In this document: positions 1 through 13,557 of the stretch, in pieces
Layout of the letters: each line of letters opens with the position of its first letter
Position numbering within the stretch: the first letter of the stretch is position 1
Assembly (NCBI RefSeq): GCF_040054535.1
Contig: NC_090794.1
Coordinates: 6,549,001-6,613,000, forward strand
DNA: 64,000 bases
Reading direction: 5' to 3'
Source: Antennarius striatus
Taxonomy: Eukaryota > Chordata > Actinopteri > Lophiiformes > Antennariidae
Program-made: the position numbers and the translations under genes
The notes under the pieces: generated by a model
Seen by the model: only the letters and a program-made list of their open reading frames with translations
Told to the model about the DNA's origin: nothing
The model's database searches: none

Positions 1-2913
1 AAACTCACGTTCATTCAACTCCTCTGTGCAGTCCAGGCCATGCTCCATCATTCCGGACACTGTTGACTGTGGAGGATTTGTTCCATGCTGCTTTTCTACT
101 CATTCGTTTTCAATCCACTTTTCCTTGAGAGACAAAATAGATTGCTCCTTTAAGATTGAGATTACCTGAAGTGCAGCTGTGGAAGTCATCGTCATAAATG
201 AACAAAAACTGTGAAGCTTACAGTAACACAAAATCCCCTGAGTGCAGCTAAGGCTAAAGATATCTCTGAAGTCACCCCCGTACACTATATTTACATAACA
301 AATACTTTCCACTTTACTCACTAGTTAAATTTGACTTTTTATACAGAACAGACCTACTTATCAGTGTCATGACAGGTGCAAAGTGAATTGTTAACCGTAC
401 GGCCTATAGATAATATTTTTTCTTTTGATTAATTGAATATTTTGAACTCTGACACTCAGGGGGAGTTTTGCCTCTTCACACGTCAAACGATTACAATCTG
501 GAGCCAGATTCAATCAGCCAAAATGCATTTGTCATGTAAATTAGTAGCCAAAACTCAACAAAGGCTTGCTGTGGGTAAAACCACAGCTGTATAAATGGAC
601 CCGTAGTCATAATAATGGGACGTGTTCACAAGAAAATCTTGACTTTGTTTTTAATTATGTTAACCAGTGAACAATAATTATAAAATGAGAAAAGCATTTG
701 AAGTTACAATAAGACGCTCGTCTAAGGCCAAAAACATGCGATGTTACTTCATGTTGCCACCTTCCATGACTTTCAAGTCTTCATATCTTGACCCCCTCCA
801 TTCCAAAACCCTTATAGTGTTTATGTTCGATACCCAGGAGCTCATGTTCACCGTGAGCTGAACCCATGACAGTGTGGTAGGGCATTAATTTCAGTTTGTT
901 TCTTTGTTCGCATAGACGCTTCAGGGTAAACCTTGATGTTAGAGTTGTCCTGACAGTTAGCTTGGTTCACTTTCATCGGTGAGTGGTTGCACTGTTAACC
1001 GTCTCTAAATAATGCAGGAAGCTCAGTTCTTTCCGCTCCGGGGGCTCTGGGTTAACTGTATCCTCCTCAAAGAGAGGACTAGTACTCGGATGTGCATGGA
1101 TCGACCCTGTCAGCTGTGAGGCGTTCGTTGGCTGGGGCAGTGGACTCTTGACCAAAGTCCCTTGAAAGATTAACATTCCTATGTGTGTGGGGGGGGTCAT
1201 CAGCAATTATAAATAGGCAGGATTAAATCATTCAACAAAACAAACAAGTCTCTCTGTTGTAGCAACATACAATATAAATACTATATATATTTGTGTGCTG
1301 TGAAGTCTGAGCTGTGTGTACCTTTGAAACGTGTGTTCTTTTGGCCTTTCTTTGGTCCCATTGTACCCCATTCCTTTTCTATCTTCTCCCACTACTTCCT
1401 CTATAGCCTTTATCTACACTCTGAATGCGGGTGGTGTTTGACCGGATCATGTTTTTGATGCTTTGCGGCTGCCATGTTGACATTCTTTGAGGCTTGGCCT
1501 GCATTTCACATTTGTGCAGGTCAGGGTGTTTTGTTTGCTTTTACTATTATAGGAGACCCCCAGTTGTTATTTCGCACTTTGGAGGAACCTTTAGAATGCG
1601 GTATGCTCTACTGCACAGAAAAGACTTGGGTCTTGGGGGAGGTGTCTTTAGAGAGCAGCTCTGTCAGGATACAGCCGAACTCTGGAGTTTATTCTTCTGC
1701 GCTTGCAAGACAGCCTACATTCATAAGTCACTGCAGTGTGTGCACAGCAAACATACAGTAGTCTTAAGCAAAGCCAGGTCCCCAACGTACAATGTGCCTT
1801 CGTGTTTTTCCAGACTTTATACGCAGAGCAGGAGCCAAAGTTTCTGAAACCTATCACGCTTCTTTTATAGCCGTCCAACAAGAGTTACTTCACTTTAAAG
1901 CCTTGTTTGACAAAAAAACAAAAAGTAAAGCTATGTGTGACTGTGGTGAGACTGTTTTGACTGAGAATGTGCTTTCACTGATAATTATTAGGGTTCACCA
2001 CAATGAATCATAATCTGTAGTTGTACTTTCACATTCCAACAAAGATAATATGAATGAGTACAATCAAATTAAAATCTGCTGGAGGAAGCCTAACAGGAAT
2101 TCTTTATGATTCAGAAACATGGGGGAGCATGACTTATATCCTACAGTAATAATCTATAGGCTGAGCTGTGTTCATGGAACATGATCAAAGTATTTGGTTG
2201 ATGAATTCTTTTGTCCATTTCTGTAATCCTGTTGAATTCAGCAGTCAGATAGTAATGAAATGAGACTTTCCCTTGGTGCTGTGGCCTTCTGGTGCATTTC
2301 AAAGCTTAACAAGGCCTCAATACAAATGTTTAAATATTATGACCTGTTTGACCAATGGGGGCAAACAACATCAAAAGTTCATCTGATGGGCCTGACAGAG
2401 CAGAAAAATTTGCATTGATGTGACATTGTATTTAAGAGAAGCTAAGGAATCCCAGTTATAATCTAATTTAAGCTCTGTCTTTGCATCCATCACTTCCCCA
2501 AAGAAACGTGTGGCAAGTTTTTTGAGATAAGAGCCATCCCTTGGTCTGTATTTTTGGTCAACATATGAGCAAAAATGTGAGATATGAGCTGTATCTCAGA
2601 TTTGACGTAACTTTTAATTAATTATGCGCAGGAAGAGTTTGGGGCTTTTTGTTTATGACTGGAAAAGATTAAAATGATTTAAGTTACTTTAAATAGGGAA
2701 ATTTTCACTATTTTATAGCTCAGTCCACTGGGGGGGTGGTTAGTTCAAGACCTGTGTGGACCAAAAAGTTGTGGTATTAACTGGTGGTGGGAGGTGTCAG
2801 TTCACCTCCTGAGCACCGCTGACGTGCCTTTGAGCAAGGCACCATCCCCTTACAAGTTGCTCATTTGCTGCGCTCACGTGAGAGCTGGCCACCATTCTAC
2901 CTCCTACAGGCCC

Positions 2914-2916
<3 letters not shown>
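1..2916. other. Intergenic, no gene recognised
   Basis: AT-rich sequence with only short accidental open frames on both strands (longest 117 codons at 1494-1847, with no family resemblance). No splice-supported exon, RNA gene or intact transposon was seen. The last 150 bases (about 2,730-2,910) resemble a common fish dispersed repeat containing a 'GAGCAAGGCACC' stretch that runs into the next (GT)n tract; this is a weak resemblance from memory. Confidence 0.5.

Positions 2917-3006
<90 letters not shown>
2917..3006. repeat. (GT)n microsatellite
   Basis: About 90 bp of uninterrupted GT dinucleotide on the + strand. The 75-codon frame across it is poly-Val/Cys and is not a gene. Confidence 0.98.
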
Positions 3007-3008
<2 letters not shown>

Positions 3009-6000
3009 AAGCCTGTACTGATTTATGTACAGTACGTGTGATTATTAGAGCAGAAAAAAGTAATTTTTATACGGGATTAATAAAAGATTAATGTTGATTA
3101 ATATTATTATTATTCAGTTCTTTTATTCAGTTCTGTATTTCTTAAAAAACACCTTTGCTGTTTTGTATACCCTCCACCCTCCCAACACCACCCAGTCATT
3201 TGTCAATAGCCACTGTCACCTCCACCTAGCATTTAGTTTGCTACAGCTCCAGTCAGATGCCTTTTGATTACAATTTCCCAAAAATTAAGCCTCAGACAAT
3301 ACCTGTCAGATTAATTATCACATTATCTGGTGCCATAAACAAACTATTTTGAGAAAATGATTTGAAAATTGAGAGCCACAAATTTTCTTAAGTCAGTCCA
3401 ATGTGACTTCTTGCTTGTAGACAAAGGAGCTGATGACACTGGAATGGCGCGTAAAGCTAAAGTCAAATCACCATAGGTTACCTGTGACAGATTAGACATC
3501 GTTTTCAGAGCAGTTATTAAGGTTTTAACCAAAATTTTTGGTATATTTTTTTCATACTCTTCAATGTACTTTCATTTTCATAGCTTGTGAGAAGTTCCTT
3601 CAAACAATAATACTGGCATGCTTGTGTTTATTTTCCCAAGATAATGTCTTATCTCTATCTCCTGCAGAAATAAACACCTAGACCTGTTCTTGGCCCTTTT
3701 TGTCTGTTCTGCAATGGTGAGACCAATATTCCAGTGATGCTGGGCAGGGCACAGAGGAAATAATTTCACTATCATGGCAGTCATTACCCATGGCTGTTAT
3801 CATCAAGGATGTTTGTCTAAGAATCTGCATTAGCACAGCCATCATGAGGATGAGGATGGCATCCTTTACAGGGATCATGTCTTTGACTGTTTTGGGGTCA
3901 GTTTATAATTTCATCTAATTATAAGGCAGCCCTTCAAATTTCAGTTCCACAAATTATACAGATTACCTCATATTTTCCTAGCATAAAAGACAGCAGGCCT
4001 TATATGGGAAATCAAGGAGTGCAAATGGAAAATATAAGTTTTAAGCTACTAAGTGCCACATGACTCTTTTAAAAGCAATGGTTCCGAGCATTATATTAAC
4101 AAAATGTTTCTGTTCCATTTGAGTCTTTTATTTTAGGCAATGGCTCATGCTTCTCGCTCTTTTTTACGAGCCTTATTGAGCTACTTAATAGCTGCCAGTG
4201 ATGGCACATTGAGTGAACGATGCTGATTCCAGTCGTCATACGAGATGAAACCGGCCATCCTGTGTGGGCTTTGTTTGAAGAGGCTGAGCTCATAAACAAA
4301 CCACGAGGGAGCTGCAGCAGGATGTTTATGGGGATATGAGGTAGAATGAATAGGAACCACAGGGGTTTAAGCTTCGGGGACATTGCCACACACTCACACA
4401 CATTCGATGCATACTGTGTATCAATTCCCCATGCGATACTAGAACTTTTCCAGTTCTATACACCTCACAAATACACACAGAAGTCCAGTAAAAGCAAAAA
4501 ACTGCTGCCCAACTTCAGTAGCACAACTTTTATAGTCATTGGGCAACAGCTTTGTTGAGTTTTGGTTCGCTTGCTTAATGAGCAATAAAAGCCAATTTCT
4601 CACACTATCTATGGGGGAGGCCAAATGAGAAGGTCTCACATGAAAGAAGCAAACAGACAGTCATGGAGTCCGTCCATCCAGAATCCACCTTCAAAGGTGA
4701 AAGTATACCTAAACCAGACGTCCAAAGCTGAAACACATGCAGTGCAAATATGGGAATTAAAACAACGGATTTGCTCAATTTCTCAATTTATGAGCGTTCC
4801 ACTTGCTGCATAATGTTTACCATGTGTCCACAGCAATTGCACGCAATGTTCAGCAGCTGCTTTGTTGTTGTGTTGCTCTCCAGTGTGGAAAGAACCATAA
4901 GCCTGACTCCTGTTTGAAGCTAAATAGCCTTTGTTATCTGTTGTCAGATAATTGTATACATTTAGCTGCATTTTTAAGGCAGCAGCTTCTCATTTATATG
5001 TTCATTCCAAGGCTGGCATGCTACTGGGAAAACATCAGCCTGAGCTAAGACCAACAGCTATATTTTGGCGTTGTAACACACGCTGACATTTAAACTGTTC
5101 TCTAGTTTTGTGGTTTGTGTGTGTTCTGCTGATCAATGGAAATGGAAGGTCAAAAACCTGGGCTTTGAACAAGAAAAGAAGGCTTTGTCTTCCCCTGTCC
5201 ATTAGTTTTGTGTTCCTTCTTTGGTCATGGGTGACATTCATGCAGAATTTCTTCCTCAGTCAGATGAGCTGTCAAATATGTCTCTGAGCAAAGGACAGAA
5301 CATCTGGGCATATTTATATGTGATAAACTGTGATTTTTAGTGAGTCCCAGTCACGTAGAGACTTTGTAATGCTAACACTGTTGTTCCAATAGCTGGCATT
5401 TCATTGGTTTTACTTTGGAAAAATCCAGGTCAGTAAACGGAGAAAAGGGCCCATTTACTTGGATCTGCCTGATGCCAAAATAAGAAATTGACACTGGAAA
5501 CCTCTTACTAGTGTTCGGAATAATATGTTTATAGTGAGTCATTTATGAGATATCAACAACAATTATTTTTATACAGGAAATTACTGCATGTATTTTGTTT
5601 TAACGATTAAAACATTTACAATGTATTTACATACAAAATCCAATATTCAATGTGTCAATACACCACAAAGATGATCATTTTGATGGGAAACGAATTTAAT
5701 CCTTCATAATCACTTTTAAAAATGCAATATTACAGAAAAAACTGAAAGTACTGGCCTTGCTTTCAAATTCCATAGAAGGACATGCCCAGCCTTGAGAATT
5801 TAGGGTCTCTTGGGGCCAAACGCATGCCTGACTGCATATGGCCCAACCTGACCGCTCAACTGATTCCCTCACCACACCAGTGAGCCAAGAGGCAGCTTGA
5901 GCAGAGGCAATAATGAGGGAGAAAGTTTAAACAAAAAGCAAAAATCTTAAGTGAAGGCAGTCTTTATGTGGGGGGTATGTGTGCATGGATTTATGTAGAG

Positions 6001-9000
6001 AAAGACAGAAGATGTGATAAATATTTTCTTGTGTTGGTTCTTCCTGTGTACATGATTGTGCTTGTAGGTTTTGAACCTACAGGTTCAGCTGCAGCAACCT
6101 AAGAGTGAAACCCCATCCAAAGCAAACACGGCAGTGCCTCTGTTTCGATTTGAATTCCCGCTTCTTGGAAATTTTGTTTTCTAAATGGTGCTCTTTGTCC
6201 TTGCTGACGTGTATTGATCTGGCTGAGCACATGGGAGTCCACCCTCACTTAAAACGGACCCAGGAGTCTTGTTTTGCAGAAACAGAGACCACCACCTGGA
6301 TAGGCATATTGAAGATTAGTAGAAAAGTTGATTGCTGGTTCTTGCGGACATGTCAGTAAGATATTTCTCTGCTCCCACCATCTACTCTGCATCTACTAAA
6401 TGTTCCATTCAAATGAGATGTCCAAAACTTCAGTGGAATGGAAATGACTGCTCGGACATCCAATTGCAAAAACACATTTTTACTTAAGTGGTTACTTTCC
6501 CAGGTCCACCCTGCGCTTTAATTCGTTCAACAAACCATATTCAGTTCAGAAAATCATAAATCCTTTAAATGTTTGTAATTCATATTAAAAGTAAGTCTTT
6601 TCTTCACCAGCAGTAAGGTGAAGACTATGTTTTTTTCCCCACTCATGCCCCGCCTAAATGGTTAGACTGGAGGTGATCACAACCCACACATGCCGGCATA
6701 CAAAGCCCAGCATTCATGCCTTCGTCCACCATCCTCGACGCCCACTGCCCTGACAGCATACAAAAAGCAGCGGCCAACAGGATGTAGAGAAACCTCGAGC
6801 TGATATTTCATGGAAAGGAAAAACACGAATAGCAGTGAATGAATAGTCCCCTCAACACACCTAGAGTTGTCTAGCATTGAATTCTGTAGAGGCAGTGTAT
6901 GAGGACAACACACCAATGTTTGAACTCAACCACTTTTAATTATCAAGAAAAGCAAAAGTGTAACTGCTCCATCAGTTGGAGGGAAAATATGTTTAGACTG
7001 CAGAGAATAGTGTGAAAAAAAAGATTTTAAGTTCTGCTTAGAGACAGTTCATTGTACTCATGGCCTGAAGCACCCAATCCCAAAGCTCACAGGAGTAAGA
7101 GGCTATCTAATGTATGTGCAGTCCATACATCAGATCTGAGTTGGAACTTAGTCTCACATGCATGGCAGACTTTCAGACTATGACCTCTTCAGCTTCTTAC
7201 TTGGTATTTTGAATGCTAAATCCAGAAGCTTACAGCAGGTTTTAAATGAGAACTGGAGTCTTATTGTCATTATTGGGACCATTCTAAAGCCAAGTCTTAA
7301 TGACTTTGCATTTACCACATCAGCTATTAAGGAAACACAACTACAAAAACAACTTTTATAGGAGCAAGCAGCATGGGCCTCTTAAAGCTGTTTAAATAAA
7401 AAGCTCTCAGAGAGCACGTCGCTACACAACACCGTCCTCACTGCTTTGTTTGATGGTTGTACCCTGGAAAATGCAAACTAACTGACTAAACCTACTCATA
7501 ACATTAGGAATCATCATTTTAATGCCAAGTAATCATTAGGAATATGAATTTCATGGCAAATCCATATCTATTTGTTAACATGATATAATTTCCTAACTTC
7601 ACATTTACATGTAATCTATGTAAATCGAGTATTAATCATCTCAGCTACTTATTAATGCTAGTGTCTGCTCTCCTTTCATTTCTGTGACCCAATACTTACT
7701 GACCCTCTTCTATTTAGATTTTTATCCAGATCAATTGCACACATTATTAGTGTTCAATTGTAGTGTGTTTTTTTAAATGTTAAATATTACCAAAAAGATT
7801 CTTTGATATAATGTTGACGGGTACCAAGACCTGCCTCAAAATTTAATTTATCTGTGGGCACTGATTAAAGGGAGAAACTACAAACTGTTGGTGTCAGAGT
7901 TGGAAAATCTAGATCTGTCCATGAATGGGCAAGCCAGTGGACTAGACTGGTTAATTTGATTTTTTAAAATTATAGCTAAAACAGCTAAACCTCATGTTTC
8001 CAAGTTACCCCCTACCTAAACTCGCTTTGAGCGTTTCTTCTGTCACTTTTGCAGATATAAACTGTTTCTATGTTTGCTGCCAGAGTAATTGTTTGTACAG
8101 CTAATTTCTTAACAATTCTATCTGATTAACTGATTGCTGATAATAGCCAGTTAATAATTTTTTATGCTTCTGATTCTTTTTTGTGTCGTATTTTCACTAC
8201 AATACAAATAATATAATTAATTAAATTAAAAAATAAAAATAAAAAATCAATACAATAATAAAGTGCTTCAAGCTAACAAAATTGACAGAGAAGTTTAAAT
8301 CCTTAAAAGCTGAAACTGTTGTGCCAACAAGAAACAAGAAAAGATCTGCCAAAGCCTTGACTTTCATAAACTCTTTGCGTCTCTGTTGACTCAAAGGTCA
8401 GAATTCGAAAGCATTGCTTGCTGTTGTTCAATATAATTTTTTTTCTAGACTGAAAAAGCATTTGAATGTTACTTTCAAGAGTGTAAAGAAGCTTTTTTTT
8501 TTTTTTGGTCGAGACTATGTACAGTATGGAGAAAACAGCCAACCTGACCTCTGCAACAAGCTAGAGATAATCAGGGATCACAGATCTGTGAACAAGACAC
8601 ATCCGTTTAACTTATGGACTTTTCTCATGCCATGCTCTGATTCAATGCCTCTAATTCATCAAGCCTTGACACATTTCATATAAATCTGATTGATAGTCTT
8701 CAAATAAAAAATAAAAGTGAATAAACATTGTGCACTTTGCTTCAAAAGATTTATTGATACCGTGTAAAGCGTCCATGTACTCCTATGCCTTAATCTGTCC
8801 ACCATCGCCAAGCAGGTCCATTATCTTTATGCTTCATTGGATTACGGGAAATATACACACTGGGTCACCACCTCCCTCCACATCCCAAATGTTATGGTAA
8901 AACATTCCTTACACATTACCTTATTTCTGCTTTCTAATTTCACACTGGAAGCTCCCACCTCACAGCCAGCAGCCCAGTGTGATGAATGTCTGCCAAGGTT

Positions 9001-9607
9001 GCAGCACTGGATCCTTGTGTCTGCACACAAGGTGCATAAATATGCAGGTGTGTGTTATACAGATGGTGCTTTATGGTGCACATCTTGGTGTCCAAACATT
9101 TGGGAAGCATGAATGAATCAGATAATTATGTAAAGCAGGCATAACGATTGTTCATTAACAGCGATGTGCTGCACACTTTTCCTGTAAGTCAGCCTAGATC
9201 AGCGATGGATTATTAATATGTTTCTACATATATATTATTAGTAACAGAGACTATTATGGTTCCAGGAGGCCCAGTAGCTGAGAGGATTAACAGCAGGTGG
9301 CCACTGACAGAGTGTTTGTGGAACCGAAGGAACCCTGCTCACTTGCTTACTTGACCTTGGCCCGCCATCAATTGCTCATGACCAAAAGTAAGACTGTTTA
9401 AAGAGGAATTCAATCTGCTGGGGAGCATTACTAATGTCTGCCACCATCATCTCTAAGGCTCATGAGAAGTGCTGCATTAAGTGGTTATTTTAGATAAAGG
9501 CTTTGCTGTTCTTAGTCAATGGATACCTTTTCTTTCCGTTATTAAGGCCTTGATTACATGGGAATGATGAAAATGTGTCTGCATTTTCAAAAACAGATCT
9601 GTGTTCA
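3007..9607. other. Intergenic, no gene recognised
   Basis: About 6.6 kb of unique-looking AT-rich DNA without recognisable exons. Frames up to 101 codons occur on both strands but none resembles a known family or is bounded by convincing splice sites in frame. The stretch about 3,650-3,990 has little low-complexity sequence and could be conserved noncoding DNA, but that cannot be tested from one genome. Confidence 0.45.
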
Positions 9608-9672
9608 GGGCAGCAAGATGTCACAGTGGGTAGCACTGTTGCCTCATGGCAAGGAGGTCCTGGGTTCGCACT
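9608..9672 (+). mobile_element. Truncated tRNA-derived SINE head
   Basis: A 65-bp fragment reads like the 5' tRNA-related part of the SINE found reversed at 20,470-20,735: an A-box-like CACAGTGGGTAGCACTG followed by a B-box-like GGGTTCGCACTC. Similarity stops soon after the B box, so this is a 3'-truncated or decayed copy. Match made by eye. Confidence 0.7.
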
Positions 9673-10706
9673 CATTTGGAAATGTCCATCTGATGAATGT
9701 ATGTCTAACTTTAGCTCAATTTTGCTCTCTACCATTATATGAGGGAAATATCTAATAGAAAGATAAATGCTCGACAATATTCACTAGCTGGGTGATATCT
9801 ATCAGCTTTGTCTTTGCCATTCAACCACATCACAGCTAGCTGTTAGATGTATATCTCAGCATTTTCTACAAATAAATGTTCCTGCTGCTGACTCAATATA
9901 CAGTATCTGAAACGCTGTTCCTCTCAATGACACACGCATACCTGCAGGCATATTCATAGAAGTCCAGTCATTTCTTGGCACACCTTATGCTGATTTGTTC
10001 TTCTGGGTCACTATGTTATGTCTACATGTTGTCTTCATAACACATCTCTGACGCTCTGAAGACTTTCTTCATAGTTTATCGTAACTCTTCAGGGGCTAAT
10101 TTTGAAACTCAGTCCACTGTTTAACATCCATTTACACTACTACTGTCAGACTGTTGTTATCATGTTGTCGTGAGGGGGTTGTGCACTGGACTTCGTCCAT
10201 GGATTCCAGTTTTGGTTTTCATCCAATCTTCTGATGCTGTTTATAGTCCCACTGACTCACATCAAGATCAGAGCCGGGACGTTGTGGAGGAGGACAGCAG
10301 GAAAGGTTTCAAACAGTCTTAACAGTTAGATCTGAAAGAAAAGGCCAATTGACCAGTTTTTAAAACGGGAGAGCTCACAGAAATAAAGGAAAAGTATCAC
10401 CAACAGAAACTTGAGATGCACAAGTTTTATAGTTAACGCCATTTCCAGTAATTCAGTTTCCATATTCATGATGGTGGCTTCTCGTGGTTGGGGATAACAG
10501 CGTCACGTGTGAAGCAATGTTAGTTTAAGGTTAACTTAAGATCAGTAGCTGCTTCTCACTGCAGCACTGAGAGGAGGCGTCCTACTGATCTGGGATCAGG
10601 ATCTGGAGGCTGTTGGTTGTCGAGGTCAGCAGCTCCGGTGAGGGGCTGTCATGTACGTTTAGCCCTGAGACTAAAATGGAGACAGAAGCAGACAGAAGTT
10701 AATTTA

Positions 10707-10776
<70 letters not shown>

Positions 10777-13199
10777 ACACACACAGTGGCAGCAGTGCCA
10801 GCAAAGCATAGTTTCCAGAGAGTTGCAGTGACAGACTTTACACACAATGTAACACACACTCTAATGCTTACGTCAAACACACACAGTAAGATATTTCAGT
10901 GTCTAACTTCCAAGACCTGTCCCCAATAAAATAGCCCATTGCTTCCAGCATAGTCCCCGTGGTACTGTATAATCATTCCACACTTCCTCTGAGATGTTGT
11001 GGTGACATTTTGAAAAACAGCCATGTTACTGTTTTCTGAGCAACAGAGGCTCGATACTTACGGTCGCTGTCAGTTGAAGACCTGGAAGCTCCAATAACTC
11101 ACTTGATCAGGGTCTCAGAACAGTAGCATGACCTCCAGCAGGGATAGGCCATGTGTGGTTCAGAGCTGAACTGGAGGTTGTATCCTACGTGGACCAAATG
11201 GGGTACAATTCTCTTTAGCCTCAACATCAAAAACAAATCAAACTTTAATGTGCTGGCACATTAGAGCCACATATCACTAAAAGAAAGTCAGGAACCAGCA
11301 GCAGTTCACTTGATGTCCGTTGTAATTACTCTTTTGTGTCATCCAAAAGTTTTAAGTTGGACTACATTCATATAAAATTCTCACATTCTACCAGCTTTCT
11401 GAGTTTTAGTGCCTCGTTCTTAGTACACGCGTCTGAGAAGTGTGAAGTGCCGGTCCCGTCATGATTGGTCCTTCTGTCCTGACACCTTTTACAAAAGACA
11501 GCAGGTCAAAAGGAAATATTCAGCCTTTAAATACAAAAACAGTGAGGCAGATTCGATAAGCTTCTGTAAAGTTCAGGGGAGAACTGGTGTGTTTATGAAG
11601 GTGATTCAAAGCAGACATGGGTCTGCGATTGCCAGTAACATTTTTTTGTCTTATGCTCCACTGAAAACCAGATGTGAAGGGTTATCAGTGCAATTAAACA
11701 ACACGTCAGATAAATGATCACATTTGATTTTAAATGCACACTTGCATACATTTATGGAACTTATTGTGTGCTGGCTTGGAATCAAGAATGAGATATCAGT
11801 GCTACCTAATGTCAAATTAAAAAAAAATATTATGACTTACTGCTTTAAGAAATTACAGTTTCAATGAAACTCTAGAAATATAGTTTGACAAGGGGATCAG
11901 TGAACAGCCTCCACACATTCGCCCTTTTCTCCCTCACGTGTGCGAGTCAGCAGCGACGGAGGGGGAGGGAGGGCATTAGTTCAGGGTATTCAATTCCTGC
12001 ATCCAGTCATCGATCCGTCATCCACTGTATCTGACCTACCTCATTTCCCAGCAGCCATCCTGCACTGAGCAGCGCTGTCAAACTCTTTCATGCGTGTTAG
12101 AGCTGCAGTATTTTATGTTCACCTCTGCCCCCTGCAGGTTCTGCTGCCATGATTTAGAGCTTGAGGAGAAACAGGCAGAAGCACAGGGCAATACACTGAG
12201 GAGAAGGCCCCTCCATCTTTCCTGCATTCAAACAGTACCGCTGGGGAAACCTCAGCCAGGACCTCTGAAGACCTGAGATGTTAAGAGTCTCTCATCAGGG
12301 GGCTTACACAAAGGCCTTTAGTGAGGTAATAACTTTAAAGGCATTCCTACTATTTAAGTTGAGTGTTCACTTTATGGTGGTAAATCTTCAAATATGGTTT
12401 CATAAACTAGCAGTTATATTTCAGTCATGAAACTAAAATGATTGTATGAAATACTGGGGGCAGAACAATAAGTTGTGCTCGTCACATTAATTAGGTTTAT
12501 GTCCTAATGTAACACAGACTTTGAGTGACTTTCAGAAAATGGATAACAATGCAGATAAAAGTGTTTTGTTTCCATCCATTACCACTACCCATGTGCAATA
12601 AAACCATTTCAGAAATAAAAGAGACATGTAGATCATGTAATTCAGTACTAATCAAACCTTTAACAGTGGAGAACTTGAGCAATCCTTTAGCCTAAAACAT
12701 AGATCTGATAGGGATTTATACTATAGCATCAGCTCCATTACATTTGACATGTATGATTTTATCATCAATTTATCTTCATTTCCCAACTTTTCAAGGTCAA
12801 GTGTGAAATGTTCCAAATTTTTGTTTGATTTCCAGCAATTGTGCTGAATAAAATGGGCGGATGCCAACTTTCCCCTTGATATTCATCATATAGAGCTCTT
12901 GGTTGAATTGCTATAGAAACCAGCATTCATTCATTGTTTTCTTTATTTTATAAATTCAAGGCTCCTCATAGCTCTCTGGTTGAATGCTGGGATGGCAGGA
13001 TATGGTGGGTTCATAGGATAAAAAAGCTACCTACCATTAGAAACTGCTGTATTATGCATGTTTATTATGGGGTGATTTTATACTTGTTATGGAAAACAAC
13101 TGTTAGGTAGCTCATGTTAAGTTCCAGCGGTGAAAGAGCATCCCTACAAAGGCCTCTTCTGAACAGCAGGTTCTGGTCCAATCTGATACGTTATTGGTG
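9673..13199. other. Intergenic with one (CA)n tract
   Basis: No exon or RNA gene recognised. The only clear structures are the (CA)n repeat at 10,708-10,774 and a short purine-rich patch near 11,950-11,980. Confidence 0.45.
10708..10774. repeat. (CA)n microsatellite
   Basis: About 67 bp of CA dinucleotide, followed by a short second block to 10,785 after a GA interruption. Confidence 0.97.
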
Positions 13200-13557
13200 T
13201 ACAGTGTGTCCTCGCGCATTCGCGCATCAACGCTCGCGACTTCACCTCATCGTGGATTTTTGGTAGGCAGTCACGTGATACCGTACACACATTCTATTGG
13301 CTGATGGCACCTGGAAGTGTGCTCCATTCCGTGAGTGTTGGACTTCAGTGAGACACAAAAGTGCTTTAAACAGTCTATCAGAGTGTGGGAAAAGGTAATA
13401 CAGATAGAAGGTGGCTTAATATCAGTATGGGGAGGGTTCATAAACGTCTAAATTACTGTAAATAAAAAAATAAATAGTTTGTCGCTCTATCGCGGAATTC
13501 ATTAATCGTGTGTGGTTCCTGGAACGCATTAACCGCGAAAAAAGAGGGCACACTGTA
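13200..13557 (-). mobile_element. TA-flanked inverted-repeat element (MITE), copy 1
   Basis: The segment starts TACAGTGTGTCCTCGCGC and ends with GAGGGCACACTGTA, giving imperfect terminal inverted repeats bounded by TA, the target duplication typical of Tc1/mariner-type elements. Its interior matches, in the opposite orientation, the element at 43,753-44,104. Shared features include the block that reads AACCCTCCCCATACTGATAT at the other copy, a CACTTCCGG-like patch and the CGCGGTTAATGCG-like end. No transposase frame is present, so it is non-autonomous. Orientation is given relative to copy 2. Confidence 0.85.

Noticed and set aside
9250-9380. Another tRNA-like or SINE-like segment (CCCAGTAGCTGAGAGG)
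   Set aside because: Only a weak A-box resemblance and no B box; not enough to call.
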